Of a stretch of 64,000 nt of DNA, positions 7,864-16,360 are shown in pieces. Below the pieces are notes generated by a model, which made no database searches, was not told the DNA's origin, and saw nothing but the letters and a program-made list of their open reading frames with translations. Where the stretch lies: NCBI GenBank assembly GCA_963742315.1, contig CAVULE010000010.1, forward strand, positions 186,001-250,000, read 5' to 3'. Position 1 is the first letter of the stretch, and each line of letters starts with the position of its first letter. Made by a program: the position numbers and the translations under genes. Source of the stretch: AV69 sp963742315. GTDB lineage: Bacteria; Verrucomicrobiota; Verrucomicrobiia; Chthoniobacterales; UBA10450.

Positions 7864-10800
7864 ATGTCGTACGTCGAACTTCATGCTAACAGCGCCTTTA
7901 GTTTTTTACGGGGCGCGTCGTTTCCGGAACAGCTGGCCCAAGTCGCGGCTGAGTTGGAAATACCTGCGCTGGGGTTGCTTGATCGCCACGGGGTTTATGG
8001 TTCGCAGCGATTTTCCGTGGCGGCGCGTGAGCAAAAAGTTCGCCCAATCATCGGAGCGGAATTAACAATGGAAGATGGCAGCGTGCTGCCGGTGTTGGTG
8101 GCAAGCCGTCTTGGCTACGCCAATCTTTGTTCTCTACTCACCCAGGCGCATCTGCGTAGCGCAGTAAAAGGGGAGTGCGCAGTGAAGTGGGAGGAACTGC
8201 CGGAATTTGCGCAGGGGATGGTGGCGTTCTTCGGTGAGAGCGTTTTCAGCACGACTCCGGGTAGCGCACGCGTCTCGCGTGTTGGCGAATGCGTCCCGCT
8301 TTCGCGGACTTTGAAAAGATCGTTTCGGCGAGACGCCGAAACCAACACGCGAGACGCGTGCGCTACCCGGAGTTCAGAAGACCGCGCGCAGCTTTTGATC
8401 GAGGCTTTCGGCCGCGAGAATGTGTATGTCGAAATTCAGCGGCATTTTTTGCGGGGCGAAGATCGGATTAATCGGGCGCTGGTTGATCTCGCCTCGAAAT
8501 TTCGATTGGCGTTGATCGCGACCAATGGGGTGCAGTATGCCAAACCGTCCGGACGGCAGGTGCTGGATGTTTTCACCTGCATTCGCGAGCACACCCATCT
8601 TGATCTCGCCGGAAAATTGCTCACCCAAAACGCCGAACGTCATTTGAAAAGCGATGCGGAGATGTGCGCGATCTTTCGTGATTTACCCGACGCGATCACG
8701 AACACGGAGCGATTGGCGGAACGGCTCGAATTTTCCCTCGAAAACATCGGTTACGAATTTCCCGAATATGCAGTTCCGGACGGGCACACGATGAATTCGT
8801 TCCTGCGCACGATGGTGTTATTCGGCGCGCAACAGCGCTACGAATCGATCACCAAGAAAGTAAAACGCCAGCTGGAAGAAGAACTCTCGCTCATCACCCG
8901 GCTCGGGTTCGCCGGCTATTTTTTGATTGTCTGGGACATCATCAATTTTTGCCGGGAAAACAACATCATGGTGCAAGGCCGCGGCAGCGCAGCCAACAGC
9001 GCAGTCTGTTTTTGTCTCGGCATCACGCCGGTTGATCCGGTGAGTAATCATCTCGTCTTCGAACGTTTTTTAAACGAGAGCCGTAAAGGCTGGCCGGACA
9101 TTGATCTTGATTTGCCGAGTGGCGATCGGCGCGAGCGCGTCATTCAAGAAGTTTACCGGCGTTACGGGAAACATGGCGCGGCCATGACCGCGAACGTAAT
9201 TACCTATCGCGGGCGAAGCGCGGCACGCGAGATTGGAAAGGCGCTGAATTTTTCACCGAGCACTCTCGATCGCTTTTCGCATTTGTTTGCGAACGGCGAT
9301 TTTCCGCACACTCTCGAGCTCGAAGCGCAGATTGAGCAGGCTGGTTTGCCGAAAGCCCACCCACGAATGCCGGCATTCGTGGGTTTGTATCACGCAATTT
9401 ACGGATTGCCGCGCCATCTCGGGCAGCACTCCGGCGGGATGATTATTTGTCAGAATAAACTGAGCTCGTTTGTGCCATTGGAAAATGCGTCGATGCCGGG
9501 GCGGGTGGTGGCGCAATGGGACAAGGATGATTGCGAAGACCTCGGCATTGTGAAAGTCGATCTGCTTGGGCTCGGCATGATGTCGGTCATGCAGGATGCG
9601 TTTGAGCTTTGTCGTGAACGTGGCCGCCCACTCGATCTGGCTCACATTCCGAAGGACGACGCCAAAACTTTTGAGATGATGCAAACAGCCGACACCATCG
9701 GAGTTTTCCAAATTGAAAGTCGGGCTCAAATGGCGACGCTGCCGCGATTGAAGCCGAAATGTTTTTACGATGTGGTGATTGAAGTCGCGATCATCCGCCC
9801 CGGCCCAATCCAGGGAGACATGGTGCATCCCTATCTGGCACGGCGGGCCGAGAAAGAAGCGGTCACTTATTTCGACGAACGACTAAAGCCAGTGCTGGAG
9901 CGCACCCTGGGGGTGCCGTTGTTTCAGGAACAAATGCTCAAGATCGCGATGATCATGGCGAATTTTTCCGGGGACGAAGCAGAGGAACTGCGGCGTGCTC
10001 TTAGCTTTCATCGTTCGGAAGAGCGAATGAACAAGGTAAGCGTGAAACTGCGTGAGGCGATGGCGCGCAATCAAGTCGCGCCGGAGGTGATGGAGAAAGT
10101 TTTGCATTCGATCACCTCCTTTGCGCTCTACGGATTTCCGGAATCGCATGCCATTAGTTTCGCGATTCTGGCTTATGGCAGTGCCTATTTGAAAGCGCAT
10201 CGTCCGGCAGAGTTTTACGCGAGTCTGATTAACAATCAGCCGATGGGCTTCTACACTCCGGCGACAATTGTGAAAGACGCGCGTCGCCATGGCGTGAAAG
10301 TGAAACCAGTGTGCGTAGCGCAATCGGAATGGAATTGCACGGTGATTGCAGACGACACGATTCGATTGGGATTTTGCGTGGTGAGCGGATTGCAACGCGA
10401 ACGCAGCGATGATTTTTTGCGGGAACGAAAGGAGCGCTCGTTTTCTTCGTTGGAAGATTTTCGGAAGCGCGCAGTGCTGCTAACGAAAGATGAACTGCGG
10501 CGCCTGGCGAATTTGGGCGCGCTCAACTGTTTTGCCGAACATCGGCGCGCCGCCATGTGGAAAATGGAAGAAACGCCGCACGATGATTTGCTCACAGAGG
10601 CCGGTCATCCCGAGCGTAAGTCGAGGGATCCCGATGAAGTTACCTTAAAGCTTTCGCGACGAGATCCCTCGACTTTCGCTCGGGATGACGAGAGTGAGAG
10701 CTCACCACTTCCCCGAATGACTTTGCCAGAGCGGGTGCGGGCGGATTACGAGGTGATGGATCTGACGACCGGGCCGCATCCGATGAAATTGGTGCGTGCC

Positions 10801-11130
10801 CAATTACCCGATATTTGGCAGGCGATTGATCTGGCGCAGGCAAAACATGGATCGATCGTGCGGATTGCGGGGAATGTTATTTGTCGTCAGCGACCGGGGA
10901 CGGCGAAAGGATTCGTGTTTATCAGCCTCGAAGATGAAACCGGGGTATCGAACGCAATTGTGACACCGGATTTATTCGAAGAAACCCGATTGCTCGTTAC
11001 AGAAGAGCCATTTCTGGTGATCGAAGGCGAAGTGCAAAACACCGATAACGTGGTGTTAATCAAAGCGCAGAAAATTTTTCCACTTGTCAGCGACGGTTTA
11101 GTTGGCTCGGCGTCGCACGATTTTCACTAG
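7864..11130 (+). CDS. dnaE2: Error-prone DNA polymerase III alpha subunit DnaE2
   Basis: 1088 aa from the ATG at 7864 (MSYVELHANSAFSFL, the usual DnaE2 opening). An ORF from 7798 exists only because a REP element is open in frame. PHP domain at the N-terminus; polymerase acid residues in PDIDLDLPSGDRR and KVDLLGLG; the family signature LPRHLGQHSGG; OB-fold at the C-terminus. It performs translesion synthesis with ImuB. Three palindromes lie inside the reading frame: residues about 131-170 (120-bp inverted-repeat element), 498-507 (26-bp palindrome) and 914-942 (REP). The frame stays open through all three, so the protein may be functional with surface insertions. Confidence 0.93.
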   Translation: MSYVELHANSAFSFLRGASFPEQLAQVAAELEIPALGLLDRHGVYGSQRFSVAAREQKVRPIIGAELTMEDGSVLPVLVASRLGYANLCSLLTQAHLRSAVKGECAVKWEELPEFAQGMVAFFGESVFSTTPGSARVSRVGECVPLSRTLKRSFRRDAETNTRDACATRSSEDRAQLLIEAFGRENVYVEIQRHFLRGEDRINRALVDLASKFRLALIATNGVQYAKPSGRQVLDVFTCIREHTHLDLAGKLLTQNAERHLKSDAEMCAIFRDLPDAITNTERLAERLEFSLENIGYEFPEYAVPDGHTMNSFLRTMVLFGAQQRYESITKKVKRQLEEELSLITRLGFAGYFLIVWDIINFCRENNIMVQGRGSAANSAVCFCLGITPVDPVSNHLVFERFLNESRKGWPDIDLDLPSGDRRERVIQEVYRRYGKHGAAMTANVITYRGRSAAREIGKALNFSPSTLDRFSHLFANGDFPHTLELEAQIEQAGLPKAHPRMPAFVGLYHAIYGLPRHLGQHSGGMIICQNKLSSFVPLENASMPGRVVAQWDKDDCEDLGIVKVDLLGLGMMSVMQDAFELCRERGRPLDLAHIPKDDAKTFEMMQTADTIGVFQIESRAQMATLPRLKPKCFYDVVIEVAIIRPGPIQGDMVHPYLARRAEKEAVTYFDERLKPVLERTLGVPLFQEQMLKIAMIMANFSGDEAEELRRALSFHRSEERMNKVSVKLREAMARNQVAPEVMEKVLHSITSFALYGFPESHAISFAILAYGSAYLKAHRPAEFYASLINNQPMGFYTPATIVKDARRHGVKVKPVCVAQSEWNCTVIADDTIRLGFCVVSGLQRERSDDFLRERKERSFSSLEDFRKRAVLLTKDELRRLANLGALNCFAEHRRAAMWKMEETPHDDLLTEAGHPERKSRDPDEVTLKLSRRDPSTFARDDESESSPLPRMTLPERVRADYEVMDLTTGPHPMKLVRAQLPDIWQAIDLAQAKHGSIVRIAGNVICRQRPGTAKGFVFISLEDETGVSNAIVTPDLFEETRLLVTEEPFLVIEGEVQNTDNVVLIKAQKIFPLVSDGLVGSASHDFH
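8254..8373. mobile_element. 120-bp MITE-like element with 32-bp inverted repeats in dnaE2
   Basis: Left arm 8254-8285 (ACTCCGGGTAGCGCACGCGT...) and right arm 8342-8373 are perfect 32-bp inverted repeats. An inner hairpin, TTTCGGCG-AGA-CGCCGAAA, lies near 8325. Length is 120 bp, exactly 40 codons, so the host frame survives. A related shorter stem (GTAGCACGCG/CGCGTGCTAC) occurs at about 52432-52455. Confidence 0.8.
9359..9384. repeat. 26-bp perfect palindrome in dnaE2
   Basis: ACCCACGAATGCC followed by its exact reverse complement. It encodes part of HPRMPAFVG just before LPRHLGQHSGG. A loop-free perfect palindrome of this length inside a gene is unlikely by chance, but the encoded residues could still be native. 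Confidence 0.6.
10604..10689. repeat. REP element d, inside dnaE2
   Basis: 86 bp from GTCATCCCGAGCG to GCTCGGGATGAC, with the centre GTTACCTTAAAGCTTT. It is read in frame and separates the polymerase core from the C-terminal OB-fold. Confidence 0.88.
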
Positions 11131-11132
11131 CG

Positions 11133-11216
11133 GTCATCCCGAGCGAAAGTCGCGGGATCCCGTTGCGGAAGCGCTAAGGTAACATCAGGGGATCCCTCGA
11201 CTCCGCTTGGGAAGAC
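11133..11216. repeat. REP element e, between dnaE2 and gnd
   Basis: 84 bp, from GTCATCCCGAGCG to a degenerate end TTGGGAAGAC. It lies three bases after the dnaE2 stop, between convergent genes, a likely place for a bidirectional terminator. Confidence 0.8.
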
Positions 11217-11236
11217 GGGTTAATTTGTGCCTCGCC

Positions 11237-12712
11237 TTACTCGCCGGCGTGGCGCTTCGATGTCGGTTTCGGTTCGCTGATTTCCTGGGCCGGCTGATCA
11301 CCCATCCACTCGGTGTGGAAAATTCCCGGCTTGTCGATGCGCTCATAGGTATGCGCGCCGAAGAAGTCGCGCTGCGCTTGCAGCAAATTCGCCGGCAGAC
11401 GCGCGGAACGATAGCTGTCGAAGTAGGCCAGGGAAGCGCTGAAGGCCGGCGCGGCCACGCCGTGATTAATGGCGGTTGAGACCGCGACGCGCCAATTGTG
11501 CTGTGTTTTTGCGATGATGTCGGTGAAATATTGGTCGAGCAGGAGATTGTGCAGCTTCGCATCGCGCGCATAAGCCTCGGTGATGCGGTTAAGAAATTTC
11601 GCGCGAATGATGCACCCTCCCCGCCAAATCGTCGCGATGTCTCCAAAATTCAAATTCCAGTTGTAGGCTGTGCTGGCGGCACCGAGTAACTCCATCCCCT
11701 GGGCGTAGGAAACAATTTTCGAAGCGTAAAGCGCGTCGTGCACGGCCTGGACAAGCTCGTCCCGATTGCCGCTGAATGTCGGCACTTGCGGCCGCGGCAA
11801 GATTTTCGATGCAGCCACACGTTCTTCTTTACGCGAGGAAATGACACGCGCTTCCACTGCGGCGTTGATGGTTGAGATGACGACCGATTGACTCAGGGCG
11901 GATTGCAAAGTCCAAAGTCCGGTCCCTTTTTGGCCGGCCTTATCGAGAATGACATCGACCAGCGCTTTGCCGGTATCGGGATCTCGTTTGCGAAAAATTT
12001 CCGCGGTAATCTCAATGAGATAACTTTCGAGCGCGCCGCGATTCCACTGTGCGAAGATATCGGCAAGATCTTTGGCGTCGAGCCCGAGGACATTTTTTAA
12101 AATGGCATAGGCTTCGCAGATCAACTGCATGTCGCCGTATTCGATGCCGTTGTGGACCATCTTGACGTAGTGTCCGGCCCCGTCCGGCCCCATATAGCGA
12201 CAGCAGGGCTCGCCATCGACCTGGGCTGCCATCTTGCGGAAAATGGGCGCAATCATTTCGTAACCCTCGCGGGAGCCGCCCGGCATGAGCGACGGGCCTT
12301 TCAGTGCGCCTTCTTCACCGCCCGAGACGCCGCAACCGATATAATGAATTCCCTTTCCTTCGAGGTCGTGAAAGCGCCGCTGGGTATCGGTGAAAAGCGA
12401 GTTTCCGCCGTCGATGAGGACGTCGCCTTTTTCCAGCAGCGGGACGACTTCGCTGATCACTTGATCAACCGGTTTGCCCGCTTTGATCATCATCATCGCT
12501 TTGCGCGGACGTTTCAGCGCGCCGATGAATTCCTCGATTGTCGAGGTCGGCGTGATTTTCTTTCCTTTGCCGCGGGTGGTGGCAAATTTTTCGGTGACGG
12601 CGGTAGTGCGATTAAAAACGGCGACGGAAAATCCTTTTGATTCCATGTTGAGCGCGAGATTCTCGCCCATTACCGCCAAGCCGATCAGGCCAATATCCGA
12701 TTGCATCGTCAT
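11237..12712 (-). CDS. gnd: 6-phosphogluconate dehydrogenase (decarboxylating)
   Basis: 491 aa, full length. An N-terminal Rossmann fold with IGLIGLAVMGENLALN and the NADP-binding FNRTT segment. GCGVSGGEEGALKGPSLMPGG is the substrate-binding signature (about 128-148), and KMVHNGIEYGDMQLICE contains the catalytic lysine region. The all-helical C-terminal domain has the family motif with the Arg-His pair. The enzyme converts 6-phosphogluconate to ribulose 5-phosphate, CO2 and NADPH in the oxidative pentose phosphate pathway, in the cytosol. It stands alone here, convergent with dnaE2; no zwf gene is nearby. Confidence 0.96.
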   Translation of the reverse strand: MTMQSDIGLIGLAVMGENLALNMESKGFSVAVFNRTTAVTEKFATTRGKGKKITPTSTIEEFIGALKRPRKAMMMIKAGKPVDQVISEVVPLLEKGDVLIDGGNSLFTDTQRRFHDLEGKGIHYIGCGVSGGEEGALKGPSLMPGGSREGYEMIAPIFRKMAAQVDGEPCCRYMGPDGAGHYVKMVHNGIEYGDMQLICEAYAILKNVLGLDAKDLADIFAQWNRGALESYLIEITAEIFRKRDPDTGKALVDVILDKAGQKGTGLWTLQSALSQSVVISTINAAVEARVISSRKEERVAASKILPRPQVPTFSGNRDELVQAVHDALYASKIVSYAQGMELLGAASTAYNWNLNFGDIATIWRGGCIIRAKFLNRITEAYARDAKLHNLLLDQYFTDIIAKTQHNWRVAVSTAINHGVAAPAFSASLAYFDSYRSARLPANLLQAQRDFFGAHTYERIDKPGIFHTEWMGDQPAQEISEPKPTSKRHAGE

Positions 12713-12779
12713 GATTTTGAGGAACTGGTTTTAGGGTACATTATTCTCAGGCAATGCAGTAAACGAGTAACCCAGACGA

Positions 12780-13214
12780 ATGGCAAATTGCGATTGTGAA
12801 GTGGCATTAGTGAGCGGCCCGCTCGGCCTCACTTCACCGGAGACCACGTTGGGTGCAGGCGCGATGGTTGAGTTTCTTGGAAACGTCCGTCCGCTGGAAA
12901 ACGGGAAATCTATTGAAGGGATCGAATACGAGGCGCATCGCGAAATGGCTGAGCATCAGTTGCGAAAAATTGCGCAGGAAGCAGCGGCGCGCTTCGATCT
13001 TTTGATGATCAAGCTGCATCATTGTGTTGGTTTTGTCGCCGTAGGTGAAACCTCATTACTATTGCGGGTCGCGGCCGCTCATCGGGGTGCCGCGTTGGAA
13101 GCGTGCCAGTGGGCCGTCGATGAATTAAAAAAACGCGTTCCGATTTGGAAATCGGTCAGATTCCAGGCTGGATCGGCGAGGGAAAAGGAAAGGTCTGTTC
13201 CGGCGTTGGCATGA
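12780..13214 (+). CDS. moaE: Molybdopterin synthase catalytic subunit MoaE
   Basis: 144 aa. It has the MoaE marks GAMVEFLGNVRPLENGK, EYEAHREMAEHQL, HHCVGFVAVGETSLLLRVAAAHR and VPIWKS with the active-site lysine. MoaE, with thiocarboxylated MoaD, inserts two sulfurs into precursor Z (cPMP) to form molybdopterin. No moaD or other moa gene is in the window. Its TGA overlaps the start of pgsA (ATGA), which suggests coupling to an unrelated lipid gene, a gene-packing feature rather than a pathway link. Confidence 0.93.
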   Translation: MANCDCEVALVSGPLGLTSPETTLGAGAMVEFLGNVRPLENGKSIEGIEYEAHREMAEHQLRKIAQEAAARFDLLMIKLHHCVGFVAVGETSLLLRVAAAHRGAALEACQWAVDELKKRVPIWKSVRFQAGSAREKERSVPALA

Positions 13215-13789
13215 ATTGGGCGAACCGTCTTACTCTTAGCCGGCTCGCTCTAACGATGTTGTTTGTAGCGGCGCTGAGCTCGCCCTGGCGTTACGCACAC
13301 ACTACCGCGCTGATCACTTTTCTTGTCGCCGGTATCACTGATTTTTTTGACGGCGAGATCGCTCGCCGTTACCAAACCGTGACAAACTTCGGAAAGTTGA
13401 TGGATCCGCTGGTGGACAAGATCATGATCGCGGCGGCCTTCATCTCGCTTGTGCCATTACGCGCGATCCCAGCCTGGGCGGCGACGGTGGTCGTCGGTCG
13501 AGATTTCCTAATCACGGGACTGCGCTTAATGGCAATCTCAAAGGGGCAGGTGTTAACCGCGGAGCGTTTGGGTAAGCACAAGACTTCCTGGCAAATAATC
13601 ACGGTCATTTTCTTTCTCACCTTGCTGGCGATTGCGGAATGGAGCCGGAACATCATGGCGAGCGATTGGTGGCAGCGCGCCTGGAACCAAGCGGGGGCGG
13701 CCTTGGTATGGTTAACTGTTGCGCTGACCCTTTACTCCGGCCTTGGCTACGCCTGGCGGCACCGCACTGTCATCGAGGCGGATCTTTAG
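13211..13789 (+). CDS. pgsA: CDP-diacylglycerol-glycerol-3-phosphate 3-phosphatidyltransferase
   Basis: 192 aa from the ATG at 13211, chosen because it overlaps the moaE stop by four bases and gives MNWANRLTLSRL, the normal PgsA opening. The CDP-alcohol phosphotransferase signature is complete: D-G-x2-A-R-x8-G-x3-D-x3-D (DGEIARR to LMDPLVD). There are four to five hydrophobic segments. It makes phosphatidylglycerophosphate from CDP-DAG and glycerol 3-phosphate at the inner membrane, the first committed step to PG and cardiolipin. Confidence 0.93.
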   Translation: MNWANRLTLSRLALTMLFVAALSSPWRYAHTTALITFLVAGITDFFDGEIARRYQTVTNFGKLMDPLVDKIMIAAAFISLVPLRAIPAWAATVVVGRDFLITGLRLMAISKGQVLTAERLGKHKTSWQIITVIFFLTLLAIAEWSRNIMASDWWQRAWNQAGAALVWLTVALTLYSGLGYAWRHRTVIEADL

Positions 13790-13837
13790 TCGAAACCAGA
13801 AGTGATGGGGATCAGATTTTTGATCTGCGAGTGCCCT

Positions 13838-15250
13838 TTAGAAAGAATAGGTTATTCCGGCAAAGTAACGGTTGCGGGTATAGGAACCCACAGTTTGAAA
13901 CTGGTCTAATGCGAGTGCACCCGATCCGCGGCTCACGTCGGTGTAATTGTAACCGACATTAACTGCGCAACGTTGCGTGATGGCGTAGCGCACGGAAGGT
14001 GTGATATTAAACGCAGTTTCGGTCGATGATCCTCCGAGAGCTCTGTTCGATATCTGATTGCTAGTTCCATTGTCGCCGTGAAGGTAACTTAGGCCGAGGC
14101 TGGCGGAGATCCGCGCGGTAATGGCATAATTCAATAGCAGATTGGTTCGAAAAGTCTCGCGGCCCGCGCTGGTTTGCACGTCGGACTCTTCGATTGAGTA
14201 ACTATTTGTCCAGACGATATACGTGGTGTTAGCCGATTGCCGACCTAGTGTCCTCCCTAGTCCTCCCAGCCCATACCCCCCTTGTGCTGCCAGCTCATAT
14301 CCCCCTATTGGTGCCACCTCATACCTAAGTGATGTCTCCACGTAAGGCGAAGTCTGCCCTCCATTATTTCCCGAGCGAAATTGGACGCCACTGTTCAAAC
14401 CCGCTTGAAAACGTGGGCTGAAGGATTGTTCCAGCCCTGCGACCAGGGATTGAGTGGTCGATTCCCCCCCACCGCCGTGAGCTTCATTGGCACTGATCCG
14501 ATACCCTCCGGAAACTCTTGTAGTTGGCTGCCAAAGGTATTGCAGCTGCTGCGAAAACGCGGGTTCCAGACGATCGCTCCCCGAGGCCGCCGAGCTTTCA
14601 TACTCAAGTGCGCCAAGGAGAAAGCTGGTAACGCTCGTTAACCTCGGTGACAATTTGTAGTGAGCGGACAGTCGATTTTCCGAACGAATGTAATTTCCCA
14701 GCCGGCGAGTTGAGCTGAACGCGGTACTAAAGTCTGGCTGGGCTCCGTAGAAGAAGAACGTCGAAAAGTCGAGCGTCAAGCGCAGCGTAACTCTATACGC
14801 CAGGGAAAAGTCCAGGGAAACGATCGGATCATAATTCAGGCCGCCCGGATGATCAAAATAATAGATGATTCCGCCGCTTGCTAATAGATCCATGGCGAGC
14901 CGGGCGCTGCCGAATTGATAACTAAGGGTGGCATTGGGATTCGCAAACCAGGATGGTGAACCGTTTGGAGTCAGAAGTACGTTGTCGTCGTAGCCGCCGT
15001 TGATGGAAGCTGAAAGTTGCAGACGCCGACCAATATCGAATGGGGCGTTGATTTCGGCGCCAGCAATCGGGCTCCCCTCGTCTGGGCGAATTTGCACAGG
15101 TCCTCCCGGGAGTTCAGGGGAAGGCGTTGCCTCCGTTTGGTCCTCAGTCCCCGACTCAGGCGCGGCCAAATCAAGTTGTGCTTCCAATTGCCCGGCAATC
15201 GCTAGGGCCGTGAGGATAAGGGCAAGCCGGGAAAAATTGCCAATTGTCAC
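13838..15250 (-). CDS. Putative outer-membrane beta-barrel protein
   Basis: 470 aa from a GTG start. A signal peptide (residues 1-24, cleaved after GQLEA) is followed by an acidic, Pro-rich linker to about residue 60, then alternating amphipathic strands rich in Tyr, Ser, Gly and Asn. It ends in NRYFAGITYSF, a C-terminal phenylalanine typical of barrels assembled by the BAM machinery. Phrases such as INGGYDDNVLLTPNG resemble barrel proteins often found near exopolysaccharide or exosortase loci. No such genes adjoin it, so its cargo or role is unknown. tRNA-Gly lies upstream. Confidence 0.7.
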   Translation of the reverse strand: MTIGNFSRLALILTALAIAGQLEAQLDLAAPESGTEDQTEATPSPELPGGPVQIRPDEGSPIAGAEINAPFDIGRRLQLSASINGGYDDNVLLTPNGSPSWFANPNATLSYQFGSARLAMDLLASGGIIYYFDHPGGLNYDPIVSLDFSLAYRVTLRLTLDFSTFFFYGAQPDFSTAFSSTRRLGNYIRSENRLSAHYKLSPRLTSVTSFLLGALEYESSAASGSDRLEPAFSQQLQYLWQPTTRVSGGYRISANEAHGGGGESTTQSLVAGLEQSFSPRFQAGLNSGVQFRSGNNGGQTSPYVETSLRYEVAPIGGYELAAQGGYGLGGLGRTLGRQSANTTYIVWTNSYSIEESDVQTSAGRETFRTNLLLNYAITARISASLGLSYLHGDNGTSNQISNRALGGSSTETAFNITPSVRYAITQRCAVNVGYNYTDVSRGSGALALDQFQTVGSYTRNRYFAGITYSF

Positions 15251-15442
15251 GATATCTATAATGGACCGTCTCTTCGGGATGGAGATTGAAACAAATTAGT
15301 CGCGGCACGGTAGAAACTCATTCGTTGCAAATCAACCTTTTTCCCCGTTTAAGCTCGACAGCGCGATTCGTGCCGAATGGGCGGTTGGATTTTGATTAGA
15401 CGTCCGTGGCAGAGAAATGGATTTGCCGCAATTAACTGGCTC

Positions 15443-15513
15443 AGCGGGTGAAGGGAATCGAACCCTCGTCAGTAGCTTGGAAGGCTACAGCTTTACCATT
15501 AAGCTACACCCGC
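15443..15513 (-). tRNA. tRNA-Gly(TCC)
   Basis: Minus-strand cloverleaf: acceptor GCGGGTG pairs with CACCCGC, the T-arm loop is GTTCGATTC, and the anticodon loop CTTCCAA gives TCC. CCA is not encoded. Confidence 0.95.
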
Positions 15514-15614
15514 GTTAGGGCTGCCCAAGTTGGCGCGCCTGCGCCTTCCTGCCAAGTGCTTTTTCCACAAGGTCACGACTTGCCAACCCCGGCCGTCGCC
15601 ACTAGCACTCTTTT

Positions 15615-16346
15615 ATGAAACGAATCGCTCTTTTTTTCCTATTCGCCGCGACCGCTTCCCTTCGCGCGGATCTGACCCTCGTCCAGAAGGTGGACATGGC
15701 TGGAACGCCAGGTGAAATGACAATCAAATTCAAAGGCGACAAGGTGCGAGTAGATCCGGCCCCACAAGTATCGATGATCACCGATGTCAAAACAGGCGAC
15801 ACCGTGACCCTGATTCATGCGGAAAAGAAAGCGATGCGAATTTCGGGCGACAAAATGAAAGCAGCGGCCGAAATGGTTAAGAAGTTTGCCGGAGCCACTC
15901 CAGCTGAGCAAAAGTCGAAGCTGACTCCCCTTGGGCGTAAGGAAACTGTTAACGGTATGCCGACGGATGTTTTCACCAGCGACACGGCAGTGGGCAAGGC
16001 GACTTATTACATCGCTGTCAACTACCCGGACGGGGCCGCGATTATGAAGGAAATGAGGACGGCCCAACCGTCTGCTTTGGCGAACTCTGGTACAAGCATT
16101 CCCGATTTTAGGGACCTGCCTGGCGTTCCTGTGAAAATTGAGATGGATACAGTGAGAGGACGTGTCGTGATGACCCTCGTTGCGGTCAAGCGCGATCTGA
16201 TACCGGACAGCGAATTTTCTGTGCCGGCGGATTATACAGATGTGAAGATGCCCGATATTCTCGGGCGGACAAACGCGCCGGATAATCCGACGGAAAAAGT
16301 GCCGGCGTCGCCGCGAGTCGCGCCGGTGCCGTCAGCCACTCCGTAA
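15615..16346 (+). CDS. Secreted DUF4412-like protein
   Basis: 243 aa. A short signal peptide (MKRIALFFLFAATASLRA) precedes a soluble domain with the pattern of DUF4412-type proteins: a beta-rich region with MTIKFKGDKVRVD, a VSMITDVKTGDTVTLIH strand pair and a second lobe with ATYYIAVNYPDG. The last 30 residues are Pro/Ala/Thr-rich. It is likely periplasmic or cell-surface; no enzymatic motif is visible. It reads toward maf with a 14-base gap, so the two may be co-transcribed. Confidence 0.6.
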   Translation: MKRIALFFLFAATASLRADLTLVQKVDMAGTPGEMTIKFKGDKVRVDPAPQVSMITDVKTGDTVTLIHAEKKAMRISGDKMKAAAEMVKKFAGATPAEQKSKLTPLGRKETVNGMPTDVFTSDTAVGKATYYIAVNYPDGAAIMKEMRTAQPSALANSGTSIPDFRDLPGVPVKIEMDTVRGRVVMTLVAVKRDLIPDSEFSVPADYTDVKMPDILGRTNAPDNPTEKVPASPRVAPVPSATP

Positions 16347-16360
16347 TCAGGGCGCCTGCA

